This document shows, piece after piece, positions 42,259-51,238 of a stretch of 64,000 bases of DNA (positions are counted from its first letter, which is position 1; every line of letters starts with the position of its first letter). The notes beneath the pieces were generated by a model, which was given only the letters and a program-made list of their open reading frames with translations, was not told the origin of the DNA and did no database searches. A program made the position numbers and the translations under genes. Source of the DNA: Lewinellaceae bacterium SD302 (lineage in GTDB: Bacteria > Bacteroidota > Bacteroidia > Chitinophagales > Saprospiraceae); NCBI GenBank assembly GCA_002591745.1, contig PDLQ01000003.1, positions 213,252 through 277,251 on the forward strand. Reading direction: 5' to 3'.

Positions 42259-43848
42259 TTATTCCTGCTGGCAAGTCTGTCCTTTCATCCCCTTTGGTAA
42301 TCTGCCCAGTTCTTCACACCATCGTTGGGCCACCACCGTCTCCCAGACCGGTGCGATGTCTTCGGTCGGTTGGCTGCGAAAGTATATGAAATGCTGTTCC
42401 CTGGCAAATTCAGTTCGGCTACTGTCCAGTAGTCTGTTTTCCCCGAAAAAGCGGGAAGTCGGGTTCGGGTAGTCGTCGATGATAATCTGGTGATCGAAAT
42501 CCAGCTGGCCGTCTTCCCAGAGCAGGAAGCTGGCGTTGAAGGAATGGATTTTCGGCAGGTCGTATTTTTCCTGGTAGAAGGTCAATGCCCCGGCTTGTCC
42601 ATAGTTACCCGCCTCGATCATACAGTTGGCTTGCTCCTGGGGCGTCAGCCCGTGATAGAACCCTGCTACTTTGTTAGCCATCTCCTCCCAACCGTGCATA
42701 TCCGCGTAATCCTGACTCAGTCTGCGGTAGCTACCATCTTCCCAGCGTAAAGGAGCGTTGAAGCCAAAAGTCTTGCTCGCAAAATCACCATAATCCCGCA
42801 TCTGTTGGACCGGCAATACGGGCAGGGCAAAGGGAATAAAGAAGAGATTAAGGGCCAACGGCAATACGATCAGCCACGAGCGTCTCGCCAGTCTTTGCGT
42901 CCAGAAAATCGCCCCGGCGGCGTATAAAATGCTGTATGCTCCGTAGCTGTAATAGGACTTTCCGCTTAAGGCCAAGAGCAAAATGATGACGCCAAGGTAG
43001 GCGAACCCCAGGGAGCGAAAAGCCGTGAGGTCTAGCCCGCTGGTTTTTAAAAATCCTAACAAGAACAACAGCCCCGTCAGCCAAAAAAAGATTCCGCCGG
43101 CGTGGAAAAGGAACTGCGGCAATAAAAAATCAAGGGTGCTTACATTGACCAGTTGGGTTTCGGCCAATTCCCGCATGTGGCCCACAACGGGGAAATTATG
43201 GGTGATTTGCCAAATCAGGTTAGGGAGAAAAAGTACCATCGCCAGCCCGAGTGATGCCAGTGTATAACGATGGACCAATAATCTGCGCTGGGGTGTAAGC
43301 AGTATTCCCACACAGAGCGCGATCAGGTAGAATGCGGCGCTGTATTTAGTCAGCAAAGCGAGACCAATGACCAGGCCGATTTGCAGATAATCCTGCCGGC
43401 GTTGGTATTTGATCAGCCTGATCCAGCTCCACGCCAGCAATAACCAGGCGAACTGATTAAAACTGACCGGTTGAAAAAGTGAGTTGGACCCAAGGTACAC
43501 CGGAGACAGTACCCAGGCCAGACCAGCCAGGAATTGGGCCATTTTACCCCCACCAAATTCACGCACACAGCTCAGCAGTACGTAAATACTTAAAAGGCCG
43601 ATCAGTAATACCGGTAGCTTGGCCGCCCAGATTGAACTACCCAATAATGAAGTACTCAAAGTAGCTACCCAGCCAATAATCGGCGGCCCTTCCATATACC
43701 CCCAGCCGGGATGAGCACCTTCGGCGAGATAGAGGAATTCATCGCGGTGCAGGCCGTAGCCGGTAGAAACGGCCCAGCTGTGGAGGAGGGTTTTGAGAGC
43801 GAGTAAGCCCAGTAGCGCTGGTCGGAACAGGTTGGTTTTGGGTGGCAC
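42259..43848 (-). CDS. GT39/ArnT-like membrane glycosyltransferase
   Basis: A 529-residue protein with about ten or more membrane helices, beginning with the acidic loop HRDEFLYLAEGAHPGWGYMEGPP, the DxExxY-type signature of the PMT/ArnT (GT39/GT83) group. These enzymes transfer a sugar from a polyprenyl-phosphate carrier to an envelope acceptor in the periplasm. The C-terminal 180 residues are a soluble extracytoplasmic domain. Divergent from the FMO gene, with 83 bases between the two start codons. The acceptor is unknown. Confidence 0.88.
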   Translation of the reverse strand: MPPKTNLFRPALLGLLALKTLLHSWAVSTGYGLHRDEFLYLAEGAHPGWGYMEGPPIIGWVATLSTSLLGSSIWAAKLPVLLIGLLSIYVLLSCVREFGGGKMAQFLAGLAWVLSPVYLGSNSLFQPVSFNQFAWLLLAWSWIRLIKYQRRQDYLQIGLVIGLALLTKYSAAFYLIALCVGILLTPQRRLLVHRYTLASLGLAMVLFLPNLIWQITHNFPVVGHMRELAETQLVNVSTLDFLLPQFLFHAGGIFFWLTGLLFLLGFLKTSGLDLTAFRSLGFAYLGVIILLLALSGKSYYSYGAYSILYAAGAIFWTQRLARRSWLIVLPLALNLFFIPFALPVLPVQQMRDYGDFASKTFGFNAPLRWEDGSYRRLSQDYADMHGWEEMANKVAGFYHGLTPQEQANCMIEAGNYGQAGALTFYQEKYDLPKIHSFNASFLLWEDGQLDFDHQIIIDDYPNPTSRFFGENRLLDSSRTEFAREQHFIYFRSQPTEDIAPVWETVVAQRWCEELGRLPKGMKGQTCQQE

Positions 43849-43919
43849 GGTTTGGTATTTTCATTGTCAAGATGCGGCTAATTCAGCATACCCCCCAGAA
43901 CGTTCAGAGCCGACGGCTG

Positions 43920-43927
43920 TATCTTTC
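43920..43927 (+). promoter_or_regulatory. Possible -7 element (TATCTTTC), four bases from the ATG
   Basis: Seven of eight TAnnTTTG matches ending four bases before the FMO ATG, consistent with a leaderless mRNA. Confidence 0.4.
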
Positions 43928-43931
43928 CCTT

Positions 43932-45242
43932 ATGAATTTCACTTCCAACGCCCGCGTAGCCATTATCGGAGCCGGCTGCTCCGGCATTACGACCATCAAG
44001 AATTTTCTGGATCAGGGCCTGACCAACATCGTCTGCTACGAGCAAAACGATCAGGTAGGGGGCAACTGGATCTTCAGTACCGAAGAGAGCCACAGCAGCG
44101 TTTGCGAAACGACCCACATCATCTCCAGCAAGACGATGAGTCAGTACCGTGACTACCCCATGCCGGAACATTACCCGGACTACCCCAGCCACCGCCAGAT
44201 GCTGGCTTATTTTCAGCATTACGCCGAGCATTTCGGACTACTGGAATACATCCGATTCAGCACCAGGGTAGAGAAAGCCGAAAAGATCGAAGGGGAGCGT
44301 TGGCTCCTTACCCTTTCCGATGGCAGCCGGGAAGAATTCGATTTCCTGCTCATTGCCAATGGCCACCACAACGCCCCCCGCCACCCGGAGATCATTCGAA
44401 GGGCCTTCACCGGTCGATACCTGCACAGCCATAGCTATAAAACCAACGCCAGTTTTCGCGACGAGCGGGTATTGGTAATTGGTAGCGGAAATTCGGGTTG
44501 TGACTGCGCCGTGGAGATCAGTCGCGTTACCGAAAAAGTGGACATCAGCATCCGGCGGCCGCGCTACATCATCCCAAAGTTTTTTCTGGGCCGGCCTACG
44601 GACACTTTCAATAAGATGGCGATGTATCTACCGGGCTTCCTGGCCGAGAGGGTACGCAAGCTTGGCCTGCGTATTCAGATCGGCAAATACGAAGACTACG
44701 GGCTGGAAACCCCAAAAACCCCGGTGCGGGCGATTCACCCCACCCTTAATTCCGAACTGCTTTACAAAATTCGCCACGGCAAGGTGGTACCACGCAAGGG
44801 CGTGAAAAAGGTGGTGGATAAGACCGTCCACTTCACCGATGGCAGCCAAGAGGAGTACGATACTATCGTAGCCGCTACCGGTTATAAAATTTCCCTGCCC
44901 TTCTTTGCCCGCGAGTTCCTGAATTACGAAGACGCCGATCGTATTCCGCTTTGGTTACGGATGTTCCACCCCGAACATCCGTCACTCATCTTTATCGGTT
45001 TATTCCAGCCCCAGGGGGCCGTTTGGCCGTTCAGCGACTATCAGGCCGAACTGGCTGCCCGCTACGTCAATGGCAGTTACGAAATGCCAGATGATCTTGG
45101 CCAACGCGCTGAGGCCGATAGTGATGAGATCGAGAAGGAATTCGCCGTGGGCAAGCAGCATACCATCGAGGTGCATACCCACGATTTTGTCCGAAAGTTG
45201 GAAAAGGAGATTAAAAAAGCGCGCAAACGGGTGGAAATATAG
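43932..45242 (+). CDS. Flavin-containing monooxygenase
   Basis: A 436-residue FMO. The FAD-binding VAIIGAGCSGITTIKNFLDQ and NADPH-binding VLVIGSGNSGCDCAVEISR motifs are both present, along with the FMO fingerprint F-x-G-R-Y-L-H-S-H-S-Y (FTGRYLHSHSYK) and IVAATGYKISLPFF near the C-terminal part. FMOs oxygenate soft nucleophiles such as amines and sulfides. ATG 43932 was chosen because the longer frame from 43842 would overlap the divergent glycosyltransferase. The substrate is unknown. Confidence 0.92.
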   Translation: MNFTSNARVAIIGAGCSGITTIKNFLDQGLTNIVCYEQNDQVGGNWIFSTEESHSSVCETTHIISSKTMSQYRDYPMPEHYPDYPSHRQMLAYFQHYAEHFGLLEYIRFSTRVEKAEKIEGERWLLTLSDGSREEFDFLLIANGHHNAPRHPEIIRRAFTGRYLHSHSYKTNASFRDERVLVIGSGNSGCDCAVEISRVTEKVDISIRRPRYIIPKFFLGRPTDTFNKMAMYLPGFLAERVRKLGLRIQIGKYEDYGLETPKTPVRAIHPTLNSELLYKIRHGKVVPRKGVKKVVDKTVHFTDGSQEEYDTIVAATGYKISLPFFAREFLNYEDADRIPLWLRMFHPEHPSLIFIGLFQPQGAVWPFSDYQAELAARYVNGSYEMPDDLGQRAEADSDEIEKEFAVGKQHTIEVHTHDFVRKLEKEIKKARKRVEI

Positions 45243-45352
45243 TTGACTACTCTATTCGTCGACTTTTCATCCCAACCGGTAGATTTTGGCCATTCGTCCG
45301 ACGGGATCCGGCCCCAACTTGGCGACAATTCCGTCACTAAACCCGGATCACT

Positions 45353-45643
45353 ATGCATTCTTTCCTTGTAGATAGTAACAATACCAAGGCCTTTTTCAAC
45401 ATGGCCTGGATCGCCTTTCTCTGCTCCGCCGTGGGCATGGTGGCCGGCCTCGTACTGCTGGAGGTCGACCTCTCCGTCAAGGGCTTTTTCGCCATGGCAT
45501 ACCTCTTCAGCGTCTCCTCCTGTTTTACGCTGGCCAAGGTTATCCGCGACCGCCACGAAACGGAGCGGCTGCACAATCGGGTAGAAAATGCCAAGACCGA
45601 AAAATTCCTGAACGAGCATGGTAACCCGGCGGGACTGGCTTAG
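45353..45643 (+). CDS. YiaA/YiaB family two-helix membrane protein
   Basis: A 96-residue inner-membrane protein with two hydrophobic helices (NMAWIAFLCSAVGMVAGLVL and KGFFAMAYLFSVSSCFTLAK), matching the YiaAB two-helix domain. The C-terminus is charged and cytoplasmic, with VIRDRHETERLHNRVENAKT. The function of the family is unknown; E. coli members are linked to envelope stress. It stands alone, 110 bases after the FMO gene. Confidence 0.85.
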   Translation: MHSFLVDSNNTKAFFNMAWIAFLCSAVGMVAGLVLLEVDLSVKGFFAMAYLFSVSSCFTLAKVIRDRHETERLHNRVENAKTEKFLNEHGNPAGLA

Positions 45644-45670
45644 GTCCATTTTTCCGTGAGTAGCTCTTTT

Positions 45671-45696
45671 GGGCTAACAAAGTAGCAATGTTACTG
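45671..45696 (-). repeat. Copy of the dispersed GCTACTTTG motif
   Basis: On the plus strand it reads GGGCTAACAAAGTAGCAATG followed by TTACTG; it carries both the TTAGCC half and the TGTTACTG-like flank shared with copies at 14470, 21364 and 58155. No minus-strand gene starts nearby, so a promoter role is unlikely here. Confidence 0.6.
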
Positions 45697-45800
45697 GGAA
45701 CAGAGACAGCAGGCTTTCATTTAACCCATTACCGTGAAGGGAACCTTTAGCCCCTCAACCGACGTGAAGGAAATACTTCAAGGTTTTAAACTATCCTTTT

Positions 45801-46577
45801 ATGGCTGACTGGATGAGTCGTTACGCAATCTTTGCAACCCAATCTGCTGGGTTGCACCCTGAAATGAGTATTCAGGATTTCAATTATACGATCAAAATAT
45901 CTCCGAAGCACAACTATGCCTATGCCGTAACTCCCAAAGCCGGTTGTACCACTCTGCAAAAAATCTTGATCGACGCCGAGTTCGGAGAACACCAGCATTT
46001 CGACCAGGTGCAGTACATGCACTATAAAGAGTTTCTACCTTTTCTTTCACCGATGCAAATTGGCGACCCGAAAGTGTTTTTCCGGCGGCCAGACATTTTT
46101 ACTTTTTGCTTTGTGCGCAACCCTTATACTCGCCTGCTTTCCGGCTATCTGGATAAAATAGTACGCAAGAAAGACCAGCGTGATCCTATTCTGGAAATCA
46201 TGGGTAAAGGGCAGGATTACGAAATCAGTTTCTCCGAATTCCTGGAGGTCGTTTGCGGCCAGCCAATTAACGAACAAGATCACCACTGGCGGGTGCAGTA
46301 CTACCTGACTTATCAGGCAGGCATCAAATACGATTTCATTGGCCGCTTTGAAAACCTGGACAATGACATTTGCCACGTTTGCGAAAACCTTGGTATTACC
46401 GAGTTTATGGGAAAAGACCTCTACAAGTGTGATGAGAACGATGATAGTGTAGCCTTCGGGCGTCACCACGCCACGGGCGCCGACGCCTTACTGGACGAAT
46501 ATTACACCCCCGAATTAAAAAAGATGGTGGCCAATAAATTCACTCTCGATTTCGAGTATTTTGGCTACTCAATTTAA
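45801..46577 (+). CDS. Sulfotransferase family 2 protein
   Basis: A 258-residue PAPS-dependent sulfotransferase of the carbohydrate type. The 5'-phosphosulfate-binding loop is VTPKAGCTTLQKIL, and the 3'-phosphate site is FCFVRNPYTRLLSGYLDKI. The C-terminal part is helix rich (FEYFGYSI). Family members sulfate cell-surface or secreted glycans. No sugar gene lies directly beside it. A later Met at residue 22 is an alternative start, though the first Met is retained. Confidence 0.88.
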   Translation: MADWMSRYAIFATQSAGLHPEMSIQDFNYTIKISPKHNYAYAVTPKAGCTTLQKILIDAEFGEHQHFDQVQYMHYKEFLPFLSPMQIGDPKVFFRRPDIFTFCFVRNPYTRLLSGYLDKIVRKKDQRDPILEIMGKGQDYEISFSEFLEVVCGQPINEQDHHWRVQYYLTYQAGIKYDFIGRFENLDNDICHVCENLGITEFMGKDLYKCDENDDSVAFGRHHATGADALLDEYYTPELKKMVANKFTLDFEYFGYSI

Positions 46578-46668
46578 GAGCTTGTTAGGATTTCTATTTC
46601 CTGAAAAACAAGCATTTATGAACCTGGCGTCACCAAAAACAGATCGCTTGACCCGCCAAGCTCACAAT

Positions 46669-46701
46669 TTTATGGTATAGTCAGAACCATAAATCATTTT
46701 T
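46669..46701 (+). terminator. Terminator-like hairpin after the sulfotransferase gene
   Basis: An 8-bp stem TTTATGGT/ACCATAAA (46669-46676 with 46686-46693) is followed within three bases by seven T. Confidence 0.6.
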
Positions 46702-46745
46702 TTCAGTTCATAGCAATTCCCAAACTAGCTCTAAGCAATCCCTTT

Positions 46746-47288
46746 ATGGCCACTTTTTTCCCCAAGATCAGTAAAGAACTGACGGATTTCATCCATCGCC
46801 AACACATCTTTTTTGTCGCTACGGCTCCGGCCGATGGTCGGGTAAACCTGAGTCCCAAGGGTATGGATTCCCTGCGGGTATTGGACCAAAACCGCATCAT
46901 CTGGCTTAATCTTACCGGCAGTGGTAATGAAACGGCCGCCCACGTACTGGAGAATGGCCGGATGAGCCTGATGTGGTGCGCCATGGAAGGCAAGCCGTTG
47001 ATTCTGCGCGCCTACGGAACTGCCACCGCTATACACCCCGGCGAGGCCGGTTACGAGGAATTGGCCACTCAGCTTCCGGATTGGCCGGGCGCCCGGCAGA
47101 TATTTGATCTCCGGGTAGACCAGGTACAAACCAGTTGTGGCTATGCGGTTCCCTTTATGGATTTCCGGGAAGACCGCACACGACTGGTAGATGGGGCCGA
47201 GAAAAAAGGTCCGGAAGCGATTCGGGCCTACCAGCAACTTAAAAATCGTGTCAGTATTGACGGTTTAGATACCGGGCTACCTACATAA
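46746..47288 (+). CDS. Pyridoxamine 5'-phosphate oxidase family protein
   Basis: A 180-residue split-barrel FMN-type protein: ISKELTDFIHRQHIFFVATA, DGRVNLSPKGMDSLRVLDQN, WLNLTGSGNETAAHVLENG, MSLMWCAMEGKPLILRAYGT. The pattern belongs to the general-stress or F420/FMN-binding subgroup of the PNPOx-like superfamily, not to true PdxH. The activity is unknown. It ends 15 bases before the LtaS-like gene, although that gene has its own promoter element. Confidence 0.88.
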   Translation: MATFFPKISKELTDFIHRQHIFFVATAPADGRVNLSPKGMDSLRVLDQNRIIWLNLTGSGNETAAHVLENGRMSLMWCAMEGKPLILRAYGTATAIHPGEAGYEELATQLPDWPGARQIFDLRVDQVQTSCGYAVPFMDFREDRTRLVDGAEKKGPEAIRAYQQLKNRVSIDGLDTGLPT

Positions 47289-47291
47289 TCT

Positions 47292-47299
47292 TATCTTTG
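47292..47299 (+). promoter_or_regulatory. -7 promoter element (TATCTTTG), four bases from the ATG
   Basis: Perfect TAnnTTTG match ending four bases before the ATG at 47304. The predicted transcription start falls at or next to the start codon, so the mRNA would be leaderless. Confidence 0.6.
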
Positions 47300-47303
47300 C
47301 GGC

Positions 47304-49943
47304 ATGCTTTTCAACATTTCGCAACTGCTGTTTTTATTACTCTTTTGTCTTGGCCTTGCGGCGCTGTTCAAAGCCCGGTGGTGGCGATTTTTAGTGGCCG
47401 CCTTAGGTGCACTTGCCGTAGCGATCGAAACCATGTCAGTACTCATCGGCAGCTCATTAATCGATTATAAATTCTACGCTCATTTCAAAATCGAGGTGGC
47501 CACGGCGGTGGGTGGGTTTTTCTTCTGGCAGGTGCTGGGAGCTATTGCCATTCTACTCATCTCCGGTATTCTTATCTTCCGTGGTAGCCACTGGTTACGG
47601 TCCTTAACCGCCATAGCATGGCCTTCATTATTAGTAACGGTATTGGCTTTTGCCGTACTCTTTTTGCCCGAAGGCATCGGGAGTAACATCGCGTCCATTT
47701 CAGAGATACATTTTGCGAAAGAAACTGCCTTTAACGAAGCCCTGGAAAATTCCGGAGTCAAAGATTACACCCTTGTAGAGGATATAAAGGCCAAGCCTGG
47801 CAAAAACATCATTGCTATCTTCATGGAATCCCTGGAAATCGGTTACCTCCAGGAAAAACTGGCTCATCTAACGCCGAATATGAACCGGCTACGCGAGGGA
47901 GAGATGAATTTCTACCCCATGACCCAGAACAGCGGTGGCAATTATACCATCGGCGCACTGTACACCTATATGACGGGATTTCCCATGCACTTTAAAAACC
48001 ACGGCAACGACGTGTTCGACGAGGTGGTAGACTTCCGCCTGAGTAGCGTGCCGGCCGTGCTGAACAAGGCTGGCTATCATCAGGAGTACCTGGCTGGCAA
48101 ACCTGAATTCGCCGGGATGGATGTCATGCTGGAGCTGATGGGTATGGAGGTGAAATCCGAATATGACTACGACCCCAAGTATAACGTCCGCCCCTGGGGC
48201 CTGCACGATCGCGATTTGTTCGAGATCGTAGATTTTGAACTCGATCGCCTTTACGAAGAAGAACAGCCTTTTGCTTATTTCGTCTCCACCATCAGTACCC
48301 ACGCCACCGATGGCGTGTACGATGCCAGAGTAGAAAAAGACTACCCCAAGCAAGCCAGCCGACTGGAGCTTATGGCGCTGGCCCTGGATGACTACATCGG
48401 CGACCTGGTAGAAAAACTCAAAGCGAATAGGCGCCTAGAAAACACCGCCATCTACATCCTCCCCGATCACCTGTTGTTAAGTGACTACAGTCGGGTCCTG
48501 GATGATTTCGAAGACCCGCGCGGACTATTCCTGCTCACCAATACCAGTAACGAGCGTTTCAGGAACGGTGCTACGATCAATCAGGCTCATCTCCCCCGTA
48601 TTTTACTGGAAGGAGCCGAAATAGAACATAATCTGGTGACCCTCGCCGATCAGTTGCCCAACGATCCACGGAAAGAGCTAGCCAAGTTAAAACTACCACT
48701 GTTACAACTTAATGAAGCATCACTGACCAAGGATAAAAATGGCCCGGACAACACGGTAGTGACCAAACTCGGAGAACAATTCGAGCTAAAAGAAGATGAA
48801 CTACGGCTAATCAGTAAAGGATGGTCCGGGGATAACTCCGGCAAGCCTTCCTATATCTTCGTAGGCCAAAAAACCTTGAAAGTACGCAGGGGGATTAACA
48901 TGATCTTCCGCCAGGATGGAGAATTCGGCGTAGACCATTTCGACCTGTACGGAGACAGCAGCCAGGTGGATCGATTGCTAGATAAGATTCGCCAGGCTCA
49001 CCAAAATAATACTGCGTTTTGGCTATTAGCCCACGACTCGGTAGGGAAGGTGCTACCAAAGAAAAAAGATGAGTTACTGGCGCTGGACTTACCCAAGCTG
49101 AGTAATTTAAAAGGGAAAAAAGCTTATCTCGCGCACTTCGACCGCGGTTACACCAGCGAAAAGCAGAAAAGCAAAGTCGTCGATGCTACCTTCCCGTTAA
49201 TAGACCTCGTTTCCAATCGAAGCGAAGAACAGATTCTCGCTGATGCCAAAGACCGCAGCAAGTGGATTGCCCACGCCGGGGGTGCCATCAATGGAATTAA
49301 ATACGCCAACTTTCTGGAGGCTCTGGACCACAACTACGCTAAAGGATACCGCTACATCGAATTGGACATTATCGAAACCTCCGACGGCCACTACGTCGCC
49401 GGCCACGACTGGAAGCAATGGAAAGGACGGACGACTTACAAAGGAGATATCCCCGTAAGCCGTGAAGTGTTCATGCAGTACAAGCAGAGAGGCAATTACA
49501 CTCCAATGGACATGGAAATGATCAACGAATGGTTCTCCACTCATCCAGATGCTATCCTCGTAAGCGACAAAGTGAATGATCCCGTCCGATTCGCCAGGGA
49601 ATTCGTAGACAAGAGCCGACTCATTATGGAGCTGTTCAGTTTCGATGCCATCCGGGCGGCACGCGGACTGGGGTTAATGGACGTACTGGTCACCGAAAAA
49701 CTAACTAATGAATTAGGTGGCAATTGGGTGAAACGCCTGGGAGAACTAGAAGCAGGGGGATTGGCGATCAGCATCAATACAATTATGAAAAACCCGGATC
49801 GCTACCGTAAACTTAAAAAAGCAGGCATCAAAACCTATGCCTTCCACATCGGGAACAATCACTTGCGAGACGAGAACTTCATGGCCCGTTACGGGCTGGA
49901 CTTGGCCTACGGGCTTTACGCAGACGAGTGGGATTTGCGTTAG
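47304..49943 (+). CDS. LtaS-like sulfatase-fold protein fused to ILEI-like and GDPD domains
   Basis: An 879-residue multidomain membrane protein. About four membrane helices lie within residues 1-120. Residues 150-460 are an LtaS/OpgB-like alkaline phosphatase superfamily domain with metal-binding E175 (IFMESLEIG), probable nucleophile T215 (SGGNYTIGALYTYMTG) and D388-H389 (YILPDHLLLS). Residues about 515-620 resemble the ILEI/FAM3 domain (VRRGINMIFRQDGE, HFDLYGDSSQVDRLL, TAFWLLAHDSVGKVLPKK). Residues 650-879 are a GDPD-like TIM barrel with H657 (IAHAGGAING), E686/D688 (YIELDI) and H701-D702 (GHDW), all catalytic positions kept. The first part could transfer glycerol phosphate and the last cleave glycerophosphodiesters; this combination is inferred from family knowledge. 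Confidence 0.85.
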   Translation: MLFNISQLLFLLLFCLGLAALFKARWWRFLVAALGALAVAIETMSVLIGSSLIDYKFYAHFKIEVATAVGGFFFWQVLGAIAILLISGILIFRGSHWLRSLTAIAWPSLLVTVLAFAVLFLPEGIGSNIASISEIHFAKETAFNEALENSGVKDYTLVEDIKAKPGKNIIAIFMESLEIGYLQEKLAHLTPNMNRLREGEMNFYPMTQNSGGNYTIGALYTYMTGFPMHFKNHGNDVFDEVVDFRLSSVPAVLNKAGYHQEYLAGKPEFAGMDVMLELMGMEVKSEYDYDPKYNVRPWGLHDRDLFEIVDFELDRLYEEEQPFAYFVSTISTHATDGVYDARVEKDYPKQASRLELMALALDDYIGDLVEKLKANRRLENTAIYILPDHLLLSDYSRVLDDFEDPRGLFLLTNTSNERFRNGATINQAHLPRILLEGAEIEHNLVTLADQLPNDPRKELAKLKLPLLQLNEASLTKDKNGPDNTVVTKLGEQFELKEDELRLISKGWSGDNSGKPSYIFVGQKTLKVRRGINMIFRQDGEFGVDHFDLYGDSSQVDRLLDKIRQAHQNNTAFWLLAHDSVGKVLPKKKDELLALDLPKLSNLKGKKAYLAHFDRGYTSEKQKSKVVDATFPLIDLVSNRSEEQILADAKDRSKWIAHAGGAINGIKYANFLEALDHNYAKGYRYIELDIIETSDGHYVAGHDWKQWKGRTTYKGDIPVSREVFMQYKQRGNYTPMDMEMINEWFSTHPDAILVSDKVNDPVRFAREFVDKSRLIMELFSFDAIRAARGLGLMDVLVTEKLTNELGGNWVKRLGELEAGGLAISINTIMKNPDRYRKLKKAGIKTYAFHIGNNHLRDENFMARYGLDLAYGLYADEWDLR

Positions 49944-49998
49944 TTCCGAACAAATGGCCTCGTTATGCTGGTACTAATAGAGAATCAAAAAAGATATT

Positions 49999-50190
49999 AT
50001 GAGTGCCAATGAAGATCGTATCCGTGGAGACTGGAACCAGGTGAAAGGAAAAGCCAAAGAAGAATACGGGCAACTGACCGATGACGACCTGATGGTTGCC
50101 GAAGGTAAGGAAGACCAGTTTTGGGGAAATCTCCAGGAAAAACTGGGCAAGACCAAACAAGAAGTGAAGGAGTGGATTGACAGTCTTTAG
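49999..50190 (+). CDS. CsbD family stress protein
   Basis: A 63-residue acidic-basic helical protein with the CsbD pattern EDRIRGDWNQVKGKAKEEYG, LTDDDLMVAEGKEDQFWGNL and QEKLGKTKQEVKEWID. CsbD-like proteins are abundant under general stress in many bacteria; the mechanism is unknown. It is single and is followed by a terminator 170 bases downstream. Confidence 0.92.
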   Translation: MSANEDRIRGDWNQVKGKAKEEYGQLTDDDLMVAEGKEDQFWGNLQEKLGKTKQEVKEWIDSL

Positions 50191-50360
50191 AACTGTCGAT
50201 TCAATAAGTGTCCGATCTGCGACTTTCCCTCGCGCCGCTGAACTTCTCGCCTACTGAGTTTGCATATCTCAGTCTATGAGCGTTTTCCGGCCGGTAGCTA
50301 AACGGCACCAGGGCTATGTCTCAATCAGATCACTAATTGAATTGACCTTCCTCAGGAAAC

Positions 50361-50393
50361 AAAAAGCCGACGAGAACGCCGGCTTTTTGTTTT
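50361..50393 (+). terminator. Terminator downstream of csbD-like gene
   Basis: Stem AAAAAGCCG/CGGCTTTTT (50361-50369 with 50380-50388) followed by GTTTTT. It lies between the csbD-like gene and the SDR start. Confidence 0.8.
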
Positions 50394-50410
50394 TGGCTAC
50401 CTTGGCAAAC

Positions 50411-51238
50411 ATGAGTACGTTTAAAAATAAAGTAGCCGTCATCACCGGAGCCGGTTCCGGAATTGGCCGAGAACTGGCTTATCAGCTAGCAGCTAAAGGA
50501 GCCATCTTGGCGCTTAACGACTGGAAAGGTGACGACCTGGCCGATACTTGGTCTAAACTGCCCGACACCAGCCAGGGTATTTATGAAGCCTTCGACGTAG
50601 GTGACAAAGCTTCCATGGAAGATTTCGCCAACCGCTGCAAAGATGAGCTTGGGCGGGTAGACATTGTAGTAAATAACGCCGGCATGAGCGTACCACAACA
50701 ACCCGTGGTAGGCAGCCAGATTGCAGATTACGAGCAGGTGCTGCGCGTCAATCTTTACGGGGTGATTTACGGAAGCTTAGCTTTCCTCCCTGGTTTACGG
50801 AAGACGGCCGGAAGCCTGATTAATGTCAGTAGCGTATTTGGCTTAATGGGCTTTCCTGGTTCCGCGCCCTATAACGTCAGTAAATTCGGAGTACGAGGCT
50901 TCACGGAAACCTTGAGGGTAGAAATGCAACACACCGATCTGCACGTGGCGTGCGTACACCCCGGCGGTATTCGGACCAATATTGCCCGTAATGTAGAAAT
51001 TGCGGATCCCAAAGAGCGGGAACGCTTTATCAAGTTTTTCGAAAAACAGGCTCATACTACTGCTGCAGAGGCTGCCGCAACCATTGTCCGGGGAATTGAA
51101 AGACGCAAAAAAAGAATCTTGATTGGTAAAGATGCTTATCTCATTGATCGAATCACTCGCTTACTACCTTCTTCTTACGAGAAAATACTGACACGTTGGT
51201 TTAACGGCGAGCGTTTTTTGGCTAAGTACCCTTCCTGA
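50411..51238 (+). CDS. SDR family oxidoreductase
   Basis: A 275-residue short-chain dehydrogenase: cofactor motif VITGAGSGIGRELAYQLA, NNAGMS, catalytic Ser in INVSSVFGLMG, and Y-x-x-x-K as YNVSK. The C-terminal part contains a helical region with IVRGIERRKKRILIGKDAYLIDRITRLLP, common in membrane-associated SDRs. The ATG at 50411 is favoured because it starts the Rossmann fold and follows the terminator. Its stop overlaps the convergent CHAT gene by 17 bases. Substrate unknown. Confidence 0.9.
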   Translation: MSTFKNKVAVITGAGSGIGRELAYQLAAKGAILALNDWKGDDLADTWSKLPDTSQGIYEAFDVGDKASMEDFANRCKDELGRVDIVVNNAGMSVPQQPVVGSQIADYEQVLRVNLYGVIYGSLAFLPGLRKTAGSLINVSSVFGLMGFPGSAPYNVSKFGVRGFTETLRVEMQHTDLHVACVHPGGIRTNIARNVEIADPKERERFIKFFEKQAHTTAAEAAATIVRGIERRKKRILIGKDAYLIDRITRLLPSSYEKILTRWFNGERFLAKYPS

